Below are positions 46,101 to 57,386 of a DNA stretch of 64,000 nt, piece after piece. The notes beneath the pieces are model-generated. The model ran no database searches and was not told the origin of the DNA. It saw only the letters and a program-made list of their open reading frames with translations. The stretch comes from Siphonodentalium dalli. Lineage: Eukaryota; Mollusca; Scaphopoda; Gadilida; Siphonodentaliidae. How positions within the stretch are numbered: the stretch's first letter is position 1; each line of letters starts with the position of its first letter. The stretch covers positions 206,697,934-206,761,933 of the forward strand of contig CP136063.1 of NCBI GenBank assembly GCA_032622095.1. Direction: 5' to 3'. Position numbers and translations under genes: made by a program.

Positions 46101-47480
46101 TGCTTGCAGTGCGAATCATAATACTCATAATAGCTTGTGGCGATCGCGAAGAACAAATCCCAGTTGTCAAGCGATGGAATAAAGAAAAAGAAATTGACAA
46201 TATACGCAATCTCGATAGGTTGAAAATTTCACAACTAGAACAATTAGATACCCTAGAAGGTAAGGCAGATTTAGTACAACATGATATCACATCTGTTAAT
46301 GATCAGTTTAAAGAAATTAATCACGAATCTGCCGCATCAGCCATGTGTACTCGTATATATGAATCGAAACGAAATCTGCTCGTTCGCGCCTAAATAAGCC
46401 TTGGTTTTCGAGCGACTGCACAAATTCGCGAAAACATTACCGCATTGCACTCAAGCGTTATCAACAAAAACGAAATAATCGAAACAAGTTACGTTTAGCT
46501 TTAGCTAGAAATGCTTACAAACTCAGGATGGTGACCAGTAAGCTAAATTATAATGAAATGATCCAAAATAAAATATCGAATGTGAGACATACACATTCAC
46601 AAAAATATTGGAATATAATTGGGAGCGGCAAGCAAAGAAATAATCCATCATCCGCCCCTACGCTCGATGATTTTCACGACTATTTTGCAGATATGAACAG
46701 TTCTCTTTCATATATTGAAAACGAAGTCTACCAACAACCCTCTGTAGAGTTGTCGCAACTCGATAAATACATTGAGCTCGACGAGATCGTAAATGCCGTC
46801 CGCAAACTCAAGTTTGGAAAAGCTAGTAGTATCGATGAAATAAGAAATGAATATGTAAAATTAGGCGCGGGGCCCTTATCGAAACACTTGCAGATCTATT
46901 TTAATATTATACTCAGAAGTGGTATCGTTCCGGACGAATGGGGAGTAGGCATAATTCAACCGATCTTCAAATCTAAAAACCCGGAATAACCAGAAAACTA
47001 CCGGCCCATCACCTTAGTCAGCTGCATTGCAAAAACTATTTACCTCTATTCTGAGCGACCGTATACAGAACTCTCTAGAGGAGAATAACCTTCTTTCGGA
47101 AAATCAAGCAGGATTTAGAAAAAAACTACTCGACAACCGACCACATATTTTCTATGAATTGTCTGATATATATTGTTAAATCAAGGAAGCAAAGTCTATA
47201 CTATGCATTCATAGACCTATCTAAAGCGTTCGATCGAGTATGGCGGGTAGGCTTATGGCAGAAACTCTTCGATATAGGTGTTCGAGGTAAAATACTTTAT
47301 GTTATCATGAATATGTATAAGGGCATTAAATCGTGTGTCAAGTTTAATAATGCTAAATCTGAATTATTTGCATGTGACAATGGTGTTATACAGGGAGTAA
47401 ACCTGTCCCCAATCCTGTTTTCTATATACACAAATAATCTGGAACAATTCCTGAGTTCAAGTGAAACTAGTGTTATAACG
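46101..47480 (+). pseudogene. LINE 1 ORF2, N-terminal half of reverse transcriptase
   Basis: Linker (46100-46393) with a charged helix, then RT: LKFGKASSIDEIRNEYVK, FNIILRSGIVPDEWGVG, PENYRPITLVSC, YAFIDLSKAFDRVWR (first catalytic Asp, about 47216), and QGVNLSPILFSIYTNNL. Coding stops abruptly near 47480, before the catalytic Tyr-Ala-Asp-Asp box. That box and about 200 residues are missing, replaced by LINE 2. Several frame changes are present. Confidence 0.8.
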
Positions 47481-47489
47481 TCACTCAAA

Positions 47490-49035
47490 AGGTAACGACC
47501 CATCCAAGGCAAATAAGGCGAATAAGTCGTTATCGGTGAGAGAAGCCATCCACATATTCCGAGACGATTTATGATAAATTCCCAATACTGGTTGCGAGCG
47601 TTCACCAAAGTGCCGGATTGGCAGGAAAACATGATGTGCACGATTTCATTTTCATAGCGAACAGAACATATGTTACAAAATGTTTGATTATTTAATGTTG
47701 TCCGGTTTAGCAGTCGGCCTGTTAAGGTATTTTTCTGAAAGATGTGCTCGCGCATGAGCTCGGTTCCAAATCGTCCAACATTCTAAAGGATTAACGTGCA
47801 CATTTGACAAGGTGTGGAAGTTCGGTTCTGATGCTACTACACTAAGCCATGAGAGTGAATAATGATCTTGGACGGCCTTTTTAACAAGCTTCTTCCATGC
47901 GTCTTTTGCTAGGAATAAGCCGTCGTCCAGCAATTGTGTGAGATAGATCGTCAGATTGTATTTTTCAAGAATTTTGAAGATATCATACACATAACCAGTC
48001 GTTGACCTTTTGAATAGACGTTGTTGGTAAGCTTTAAGTAGGAAAATTATGAGTGGAGTTAGGTGATTCAGAGGTAAGTGAATGAGGTTTCCTAGAAAAC
48101 ACAATTTTCCTACGTGAATTTCCTGTTCAATCGGCATAAGACCAAGTAACCACAGGGATAGCCTTGTACTAGCCCTTTGTGGTAGTGACTGGGTGCTTTT
48201 TACACAAGTCCGGAGCGACTTTCCCATTATCACGAGGCTTGAAGCGTACTGCATTGGCAACAGTTCACACCCATACAGAGCTTTGGGAATAACAATGCAT
48301 TTCAAAATTACTGTTAGCGACACAGGCGTCAATGGCGTAGTAAGTTGCCTTCGAGCGATAGAAAAGAATGTTTTCCGCATTTTCTGCAAAACTTGATGTC
48401 CCTGAGATATCCCTGTGACGAATTTGTCTTGTACTATTCCTAAATGTGTACCATATGTTTGTTCCGGAATTGCGTTTGGACCTCAGTACCACATCCTGTG
48501 TGCCTTTGAATGAGAAACCTTCGACTCGTGGAATACAATTACATTGCTTTTGGTACAGGAGAAACAAAATCGCCACTTGATACTATATTGGTAGCATATG
48601 TCCATTAGGCTGTCGAGACCAGATTTTGATAAAGATATAAGCGTTATGTCATCCGCTGTAGTTGGTGCCGAACATGGAATGCTGTTCAAGGTAAGTCCCA
48701 TCCGTGTGGTCGTTAGAGAATCAAGGAGGTCATTTATATAGATTAGATAACAGAAAGGTGATATGATACCCCCTGTCTTGTTCCTTGCCGACTTGAGAAG
48801 GAATTTGATAGGCATCCATTGTAGCGCACTTGACTTGTTATATCACTGTATATACAATGTAGCATGCGAACGGCTTTTCTTGAAAAACCGAGGCGAAGAA
48901 ACTTGAATAGGAGGCCAGTATGCCATACTTTGTCAAATGCCCTTTGAGAATCTAAGAAAGCTACGTAGATTTTGGAATTGTTTTCTCGTGCATATGAAAT
49001 GGCCTCCTGGATATCTAAAATGCCCACAACAAATC
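47490..49035 (-). pseudogene. LINE 2 fragment, 5'-truncated (RT core to C-terminus)
   Basis: On the minus strand from 49027: YVAFLDSQRAFDKVWH (catalytic Asp), then GGIISPFCYLIYINDLL in another frame, TADDITLIS (Ala-Asp-Asp), IPKALYGCELLP, and a C-terminal Cys/His region CNICSVRYENEIVHI with FSC. Frame changes occur near 48780, 48500 and 47740. No endonuclease or N-terminal RT remains, as expected for 5' truncation. Inserted in LINE 1 in the opposite orientation. Confidence 0.75.
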
Positions 49036-49054
49036 TCTCACTGAAAATTATACT

Positions 49055-49400
49055 TGACCTATACCAGTTATACCGATACTAACTGATGGCTCAGAGGTAT
49101 GGGGATGTGGAACATATGCAATCATACAGCGACTCGAACTATGGTTTCTGAAGTACCTATTTAAACTGAATAAGTCCACACCAACCGCTTTAATATATGG
49201 AGAGCTTGGTATTTTCCCAGTAATGCTGGCTATTAAGCACCGAATTCTGAATTACTGGGGGAAATTGATCAGCGGAGACCGAAACAAGATAGCTTACCTC
49301 CTATATTGGACCCTGTGCAGTAGATTCAACAACGATAAATTTGAGAATAACAAATCTAATTGGGTTAATTACGTAGATTTACCTGTATTTACCTGTATTC
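49055..49400 (+). pseudogene. LINE 1 ORF2, C-terminal part 1
   Basis: Resumes with IPILTDGSEVWGCG and continues KSTPTALIYGELGIFPV and RILNYWGKLISGD, a typical post-RT segment. Cut at about 49400 by LINE 3. Confidence 0.75.
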
Positions 49401-51065
49401 TTGAGCCTTATAAGCTTTCGCTTGTTGTGGCTAATATGTTTGTCCTTGATTTCAAATTATTGTTGCGCATGTATTTGAAATCGTAGTGGAATTTGTTTTC
49501 TTTATCTTTCCATTGGTCATTAAGAATTGATTTAAATTCATTAATTGTATTTGGCGAGACACATATATCTGATAGACCGTTCCATGAGTTTATATTTCTT
49601 GCCACAAAATTGCTGCTTGTCCTCGTACTGGTGAATAGTTCCTTTCTTATTTTTGTACTGTGCCCTCTTGTTCGACTCTCTTTATCCATTATCATTGGCA
49701 GATCAGCTTCATCATATCCTTCTATTATTTGAAACATTTGGATCATGTCACATCGCTCTTTCCTATAATCTAGTGTTGGAATGCCTAGTTTCCTCAGCCT
49801 TTCTTCGTACTGCATGCCCCTCAAGCTTGTGACTATTCTCGATGCTCGCCTCTGTATGCTTTCAATCATGGTTTTGTACTTCTTATAGTGTGGGTTCCAA
49901 ATGGATGATCCCTATTCTAATACTGGTCGAACAAAAGATTTCTATAGGATTTTAAGCATATCTTCATCGATGTAGCTGAAAGTTATGTTTATTATTCCTA
50001 TTCTCCGATTGTCTCTGTGGACGCTCTTTGCAATATGTGTTGAGAATTTCATTGTTGTTGGTAAAGATGACTCCAATGTCCTTTTCTTAACTGGTTTCCT
50101 CTATTTCATGATGTGACTCATTTTCTGTGATGTTGTACTTTTGACCCGTATTGCTTTTCCCTATATGCACCACCTTGCATTTTGCCGCGTTAAATCTCAT
50201 TAACCATTTGTCGGACCATTCAGATAGCTGGTCACGGTCTCGCTGTAATTCTTCTGCATCTTCTTGGTTATTCACATTTCTATATAGTCTGGTATCATCT
50301 GCAAAAATCTTGACATATTTGTCGGATACTCTGACTGCCTGCTTTCTTCCTGATAAAAAATCCTTAATCCAGTTGTAGACCTCTCCTTTAATTCCGTAGA
50401 ATGATAATTGTTTCATTAGCCTTCCATGTGGCACTGTATCGAAGGCTTTCCTGAAGTCAAGGTATATTGCATCTATATTATTTTAATCCTCAAGTGCTCT
50501 GAACCAGTCATCTTGTACTTCAAGTAGATGTGTTGCACACGATCTTTTTGCTCGAAACCCACGTTGTTCTTTATTGAATAAGTCATTAGAGTCCATGTGT
50601 TTAACCACCTCATCCCTGATTATCCTCTCCATTACTTTACAAATAATGCTGGTCAGGCTAACTGGTCTATAGTTCCCAGGGTTGCTCTTTTTACCCTTCT
50701 TTAAAATGGGCACTACTGTTGCATTTTTCCAGTCCTCAGGTATTTCCCTGAGTTGGTAGAGATTTTTCATCTACTTTGCAGACCCATCTGAAACTTGATT
50801 CCCCTGCTGCTGCCAGTGCGTCGTATACAGCTCTTGGAACCCTTGTGTAGTTCAGGCACACCCAAGTTTAGCACTGGAGTCTGTCTGCTTCATCTTCAAA
50901 CATCTGTCAACAATATGGCCATTCCTATTTTGTCTCCTTTACCTTTCTTCCCACGTAGGTGTCTTCTCTCCTTTGGTGGAATGTTTTTATGTCGGTTAGC
51001 ACTTGTTTAGAGAAAAAGTTAAGAAAGTATTTATCCTATCCCTGTAAAGTTGCTAAATCCACACA
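49401..51065 (-). pseudogene. LINE 3 fragment (CR1/jockey-like), with internal deletions
   Basis: Minus strand. At 50900-50765 a PHD-like relic (Cys-rich, with TRVPRAVYDALAAA and FRWVCK) is joined directly to RT (IPEDWKNATVVPILKKG, NYRPVSLTSI, GFRAKRSCATHLLE), so the endonuclease is gone. After a stop at about 50485, AIYLDFRKAFDTVPHG follows, then GRKQAVRV runs straight into KIFADDTRLY, so about 40 residues with the PQGSVLGP box are missing. The C-terminal part is IQRRASRIVTSLRGMQYEER to 49408. The 3' end has doubled TACCTGTATT at 49379-49398. Confidence 0.75.
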
Positions 51066-51084
51066 ATTTAGGTATAGCCTACTA

Positions 51085-51591
51085 AATGGTACTGGTTTGA
51101 GTGGTACATGGGAGTCACATAACGTGATCTCTCTGAAATTATTCTCAGCCACCACGAAAGAACAACTTCAAGATTTGTATATCCAAGAGTGGACACAAAC
51201 CCTGAACTCGTCCAACAAATATGCATTTTATCGCCAGGTAAAATCTTATTTTAAGAAGGAACCTTACTTGACAAAATTTCGCAAAAATTAAATCATCACA
51301 CTTATACTTTTTCGTATACGAAACCATCATCTTCCGTTAGAGACTGGCGATTGGGCGGGATCTTCATATAATGGGAAAAGATGTAAACGTGATGTTTTGG
51401 TGAAATTCCATGTCATGTTAGAATGCGAATCTATGAAAGAAACCAGATGTTCAAATATAGCAAAATATTATTATACTTTTCCTACCACAGTAAAAATGAG
51501 CCAACTCCTCAATAACAGAAAAACCGGAGTCATGCGTAAAATATGCCAAGTTATTAAACAAATAAATTCTCTACACCCAAACACCTGATGC
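51085..51591 (+). pseudogene. LINE 1 ORF2, C-terminal part 2
   Basis: GLSGTWESHNVISLKLF, YIQEWTQTLNSSNKYAFY and YFKKEPYLTKF in one frame to 51291, then a frame change into VKFHVMLECESMKETR and KMSQLLNN, ending at 51591. This is the last part of the LINE 1 protein, continuing from 49400. Confidence 0.65.
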
Positions 51592-52834
51592 ACATGTATA
51601 TTATCCATGCGATAACCACTCACCCACTGACATAAAACACCCAAGGACAACGCCCGCTTATGTGAATCATCTCCATTATTATTATAACTTCTTCATATAA
51701 TATTGATTATTTTGATGATTTATGTATACGATATTGAACTTTATTCTAAATTTATGTACATGACAGGCTATACCTTTTCGGCGCATGCACCTATACGTCG
51801 GATATGCTGGGTTTCCCAGCTGTCCAAATATTTTATAACACTCTGTATACTATCATTGGTTTTTTGAGAATAAACTTTTGACTTTGAGCGCCTGTACGAG
51901 AGAGATGTTTTATTGCCTCCTTGAAGGAGAGATATGTGTACAAGTATATACATGTTTATGAATACAATAGTGACATTCAAACTATATCAGTGTCTTAGCC
52001 ATTAGAGCCACCAAAGAACAAACGAACTTATGGTCTGTATCATCTAAATGTGTGTGTCCAATATGTATGCAGGGGGTGCTCGAATGGTCAATGGTGAGAT
52101 GAATTGGTAACCAGGGAGTGACTGTATGACCACACCTGGTATATATAATATTTTCCGCGTTTGGGAGTATAGAGGAAAATTACTGTCTTCATGGCACTTG
52201 CAGAGTTAATGGGTAAAGAACGCTTTGTCGCGTGTGTATTGTCTGGTCAGTGATTATCGGTATGTTTGATTGGTATTCAGTCGCTGATGTAAAGTATGAT
52301 TGTCATTGGGTGACTAGGTATGCGCAGAACGCGTGAATAGTAAATGGTCAATCTTGTGCCAGAAAGTCTGTTGTCGTCGCGGTCGGACACGGTTTTCTGT
52401 ACCTGTTTGTTTGGTTTTATCAAGAAAATAGTTTTTAAAACGTGAGATACTATCTTGTTTGTTCATCGGATGACGGATAAGAAAACAAATCCGACGTGTT
52501 TATCCCTGAGACCGGTATATTGAGAGCATTTTTTCGGATACAGGTTTCCAGACCAACACATAGAAAAAGATATATAATTAATGATAAAGTGATGGGGCTG
52601 GTTTTTCCCGCAAGGCTTCCCAGTCTGTGAAGGGTGACTGATTCCGATGAGCCAAGATAGAGAGTGCGCTAATGATACAATTTTCAATCCGTTTTATATA
52701 GTTTCGATCCGTTTTCATATTTCCATAAATATTTGGATGTTCTGTATGAATATAAGCGCACATATATTCATCAGCAATTGTAGGGGAATTTATTATTTGA
52801 TAATAAATGCTATCTAGGTCCGACCGCCTGGCGT
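51592..52834. other. LINE 1 3' region and gene-free spacer
   Basis: AATAAA at 51869-51874. From about 51960 on only chance-length ORFs and no recognised repeat. Confidence 0.4.
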
Positions 52835-53394
52835 CAGGGTCCGCGCTGGACCGAAATTTACTTTTGCCAAATAATTTGCCAAATGAAAATATTTTTTGCC
52901 AAATTCAATTAGAATTTGCCAAATGTTATCCCTGATAGTATCATTTTCTGCAACCTTGATTCAGTTTTATATTTCGACACTCGCGGTTTGAACGACGTGT
53001 GATATCGGTAGGAAAGCAGTTAGTTAATAGTTATACTCGCATATCTATTGTGGTTTATCATACAACAAAAAAACAATCACCGAACAATAACATGGTAGAA
53101 GAGTTGCTACATCAGAAGGGAACATCACAAGAGGATTAGCTATGTAAACACCACCACCACACTAAATATTGTTAATCCATCCACCCACTGATAATAATGC
53201 TACCAGATTAACGGAGATTAATGGAGGTGTAGTAGTTTCCTAAAATTAATGGTATTGATTGACTGATATTTTTCAACTTTATTGAGGAATTTAAAAGTGA
53301 CTTGCCAAAGCTTTTTGCCAAATGAAAATATTTTTTGCCAAATGTGAATTATTTTTGCCATTGGCAAATTTGGCAAGTGGCACCGCGAACCATG
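52835..53394. mobile_element. hAT-like MITE with 8-bp target duplication
   Basis: CCTGGCGT at 52827-52834 and 53395-53402. The left end is CAGGGTCCGCG; the right end, in complement, is CATGGTTCGCG. The words TTTTGCCAAATG/TTTGCCAAAT recur about eight times near both ends. An 8-bp duplication with CAGGG-type ends fits hAT. No ORF. Confidence 0.75.
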
Positions 53395-53402
53395 CCTGGC
53401 GT

Positions 53403-54030
53403 ATATAGCACTGCAAGCTTAATGCTCTTAGTTGTTGTTTGTTTGCCCATTAGCGGGCAGACGGGTATACAGCGAGTGGCTGAATTGTCTGAGTGAGGAG
53501 TATATTTGAGCCTGGTGTGTGAATGGCCATGTGTGCGGGTATTGGTATATATGAAAGGGTTGTATGGCTATTGGTGAGGTGTATGAGCCCGTAGTACAAG
53601 CCCGGAATACAACAGACTAAGGCAACTGGAGTCCACGCAAGCGCTATATAGGACAATAAAGCACAACTATTCACAACCGAAAATGATATATATATATCTA
53701 CGCACAAAACTCACAAAGAAAACAAGGTAAGTCTTCATCGCCGGTCCGTGTTCGGAATGGGGGTGGGGCTTTGATTCTTGCTGTGGTGGCATCCACCCCA
53801 TGCACAGTAGGCAACACCTACTGTGCATGGGTAGATATCAATCTGCTCACAAACGCACAAACCATACAAACGCTCTTCAGCGGAATTACAGCATTCAAAG
53901 TGGGTTGCAGGATAGGGCCGACGACCCTTTCAAATCCTCCCGGGTATCGTCTCAAACTTCAAACTTGTTGCTTGTTGGTGAGGTGTATATGTATACCCGG
54001 AGTGATATATGGTTATGGTTCCAGTGTATT
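53403..54030. other. Gene-free spacer with one small hairpin
   Basis: A perfect 15-bp-arm hairpin CCCATGCACAGTAGG-CAACA-CCTACTGTGCATGGG is at 53797-53831. Nothing else is recognised. Confidence 0.5.
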
Positions 54031-54168
54031 TAAGGAATAATCTCGGTTTCCTAATGTAATTACACAGTCTAAAGGCATATTCCGAATCACAAACCTATAA
54101 ATCGCTAAGCGATTTATAAGAGTTATTTAGACTGTGTAATTACATTAGGAAACCGATATTAGTCCTTA
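54031..54168. repeat. 138-bp hairpin (snap-back MITE)
   Basis: The arm TTTCCTAATGTAATTACACA with AGTCTAAA pairs with its complement at 54129-54153, and a second inner hairpin ATAAATCGCTAAGCGATTTAT lies in the loop. Confidence 0.8.
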
Positions 54169-54639
54169 TAATTATGCCATTGATTGTTAAATATTGATTT
54201 AAAAAACATTTTCGCCCAATAAAGGCGGTTGAAACAAGGAATTATATGTTTTCAAATAACGCACCGAAAGAGATTCACTGTCCGAATAGGATCGGTAACG
54301 ACTTGAGAAGAGGACAACTCGCCCCATTTCCGTCCGAATAATATCGATCCATCTGTAGATTGAGCGGGTTTTTCCCGAAATGTATGTCAAGGACGAAACA
54401 AAACATTGACCATATTTTTCGATTTTTTTTTTTTCGCACAGTCATTTGTCATTTTGTGGCATTGTGATTTTACCGAGAAACAAGTTTTCAGAAGAATTAA
54501 ACTATCATGGTATTTAATGAATTTTAAGATGATTTATTTTTCACAAAAACTAATATATTTGGTAAAATTGAAACTGAAAGTGATTATTAAAACACGTCAC
54601 TTGCGTCCAGACAAAGCAGACATGAATATGACAGTTTCT
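54169..54639. other. Gene-free spacer
   Basis: AT-rich. Only chance-length ORFs. Confidence 0.4.
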
Positions 54640-55500
54640 GTGGAATCTCAGAAAACACAAAATGCTTTATAATGCTTTACTTCATTTGTTTGCAGTCTAC
54701 CGATACACATGTTAGTAAGCTGCGATAATTCTTCTGTTTTCTCGCGGGAACTTTGTAGCAATTGTATGGAACAATAATTTGAACACCCATCTACGAGCGC
54801 TGCATCGATTTGTGGAATCTCATAACATATCGCTGCACTAAGACGAGTTGAAGAAATATTCTGCGGTTTTCTCACAGGGACGTTATATCATTTGTAACAC
54901 CCATCAACGAGCGGTCTCAGAGGATCTCAGAAATCATGTAACCTATTGCTTCGTAACCCTTTGTATCATAATTTATCGCTACACTGAGACGAGTTGAAAA
55001 AATATACTGCAGTTTTCTCACAGGGACTTTATATCATTTGTAACACCTGTCTACGAGCGGTCTATGTGGATCTCAGATATCACGTAACGCTTCGTACATG
55101 TAACACTTTATAACATATCGCTGCATTGAGATGAGTTTAACAAATTTGCTGCGGTTTTCTTATGGGGACTTAATATCATTTGAAACACGTACCGGCAATG
55201 CTTCGTAACACTTTGCAACATTACACTACAATGAAAGGAGGTGTAGAAACTAGTCGAAAATCTACTGGATAATAAAGATAACAATGTATAGTCAATTTTG
55301 GACTTGTGAAGAAACATGCTGCATTTTTCTTTACGGGGACTTTCTTTTTAGTTTGTAGGGGAGGTGTCTGTGGAATCTCAGAAATCACGTAACGGTTTGT
55401 AACATATCATTACACTGAGACGAAGGGAAAACATATGTTGCGGGGTTCTCACGGGGACTGGGTACAATGTTTGGGGACGTTTGTAAACAATAATTAAAAT
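54640..55500 (+). repeat. Degenerate ~150-bp tandem repeat
   Basis: The order ATCTCAGAAATCACGTAAC, CTTCGTAAC, ATATCGCTACACTGAGACGA, GGTTTTCTCACAGGGACTTT, ATTTGTAACACC, CTACGAGCGGTCT recurs about five times (TTTTCT..GGGAC blocks near 54735, 54873, 55013, 55155, 55326 and 55447). Copies are diverged and non-coding. Confidence 0.65.
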
Positions 55501-55595
55501 CTTCATCCTATAATAGGCCTATAAATTGCAGTGCCCAGAAATGGCAGAATATATAATGTATATACGGTACCACTTACTGCCTTAGTGATGGCCTT

Positions 55596-55723
55596 ACCAC
55601 AGGAGCTTGGAACTTGATCAATAACTGCCTTAATTAGCAATTTGTTTGGCCCAGCCTTATGGCCAAAAATGGCTTATTATCCAAATTAAGGCAATTATTA
55701 ATTAACTTCCAAGCTCCTGTGGT
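55596..55723. repeat. 128-bp hairpin (snap-back MITE)
   Basis: ACCACAGGAGCTTGGAA at the left end pairs with TTCCAAGCTCCTGTGGT at the right, then TGCCTTAATT with AATTAAGGCA further in. Confidence 0.8.
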
Positions 55724-56807
55724 GTTTATGTATATATAAAACTAGAAGGTGACCCGACTTCGTCCGGGCTTTGACCTTGAATTGTCCATTTTGAAGGTCA
55801 AGGTCAAGTGGGGTCACGATTTGACCAGTACCCCACATACCAAGTTTCATCGAAATCCCGTGATATTCGGGCGTTTGACCTTGAAATAACCCGATTTAAA
55901 GGTCACGTCGCACGGGCAAATTAATAGGCCCATGTCACTCCCCGGCCGAAACCACCCCCACATATCAAGTTTCATCGAAATCGGCTCTGCCGTTTTCGAG
56001 TCCATCGATTACAGACAGACACACACAGACAGACAGACATATCTTCCAAAAATATATAATAGACTAGAAGGTGACCCGACTTCGTCCGGGCTTTGACCTT
56101 GAATTGTCCATTTTGAAGGTCAAAGTCAAGTGGGTCACGATTTGACCAGTCCAAAACACTGCCCGGACAAAAGTACCCGACAAACGTGCCCGTCGAAATC
56201 CATCCGGTTTTACCCGATTTGACCTTGAATTGATCATTTAGAAGGTCAAGGTCAGGTCGGGGTCACGACTAGTCCCGTCCAAAACACTCAGTGGACAAAA
56301 GTAACCTCACGTATCAAATTTCGTCGAAATCCCATCAAAATTGGCGATTTGACCTTGAATTGACCAAATTTCAATATCAAGGTCACGTCGCACGGGCAAA
56401 TTAATAGGTTTATGCCACTCCCCGACCGAAGGTATCCCCACATACCAAGTTTCATCGAAATCCCGTGATATTCGGGCGTTTGACCTTGAAATGACCCGAT
56501 TTCAAGGTCAAGGTCACGTCACACGAGCAAATTAATAGGTTTATGCCACTCCCCGACCGAAGGTATCCCCACATACCAAGTTTCATCGAAATCCCGTGAT
56601 ATTCGGGCGTTTGACCTTGAAATGACCCGATTTCAAGGTCAAGGTCACGTCACACGAGCAAATTAATAGGCCCATGTCACTCACCGGCCGAAAATACCCC
56701 CACATACCAAGTTTGATCGAAATCGGTTCCGCAGTTTTCGAGTCCATCGATTACAGACAGACACACAGACAGACAGCCAGACAGATCTTCCAAAATATAT
56801 AATAGAC

Positions 56808-57386
56808 TAGCCGATGAGCCCGACGTTGTCCGGGCTATTCAAAAACCAAATTTCAAGTCGATAGCTCTACCCGTTTCCGAGATTTGGTCTGCGCATGCGC
56901 GAAGCTGGCGACGCACGGGCTCGGCGACCCGATAACATTCGTATCCGGGCAAGATACATTCACATACCAAAGTTCAAGTCGATAGCTCCACCCGTTTCCG
57001 AGATCTGGTCTGCGCATGCACGAAGCTGGCGTCGCACGGGCTCGGCGACCCGATAAAATTCGTATCCGGGGCAAGATACATTCACATAGCAAATTTCAAG
57101 TTGATAGCTCCACCCGTTTCCGAGATCTCGTCTGTGCATGCGCGAAGCTGGCTTCGCACGGGCTCGGCGACCCGATAAAATTCGTATCCGGGGCAATATA
57201 CATTCACATAGCAAATTTCAAGTCGATAGCTCCACCCGTCGCCGAGATCTCGTCTGCGCATGCGCTGCACGGGCGTCGCACGGGCTCGCCAATACGACAA
57301 CGACGACCGTCTGGTCAAACTACACACACGTACAAACATACACACATACAGACAGACAAACAGAGGTCTTCAAAATATATATGAGA
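56808..57386 (+). repeat. Type B unit with ~122-bp subunits and GCGCATGCGC palindrome
   Basis: Four subunits, each with CAAGTCGATAGCTCCACCCG, GAGATCTGGTCTGCGCATGC, GCACGGGCTCGGCGACCCGA and CAAGATACATTCACATA. It ends like type A, with a CA tract. Confidence 0.8.

Larger units (their letters stand above)
42437..51960 (+). mobile_element. LINE 1 (plus strand), L1-type ORF1 plus AP-endonuclease/RT, with nested insertions
   Basis: Parts in order: ORF1 (42744-44248, with a MITE at 43203-43582), double hairpin (44245-44486), inter-ORF region, endonuclease (45316-46100), RT (46528-47480), LINE 2 in reverse (about 47490-49035), C-terminal part 1 (49055-49400), LINE 3 in reverse (about 49401-51065), C-terminal part 2 (51085-51591). 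AATAAA at 51869 could be its polyadenylation signal. Both outer limits are approximate. The clade is not assigned; a Gly-Ser-Glu-Val-Trp-Gly and Tyr-Gly-Glu-Leu C-terminal style is common in invertebrate LINEs. Confidence 0.75.
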
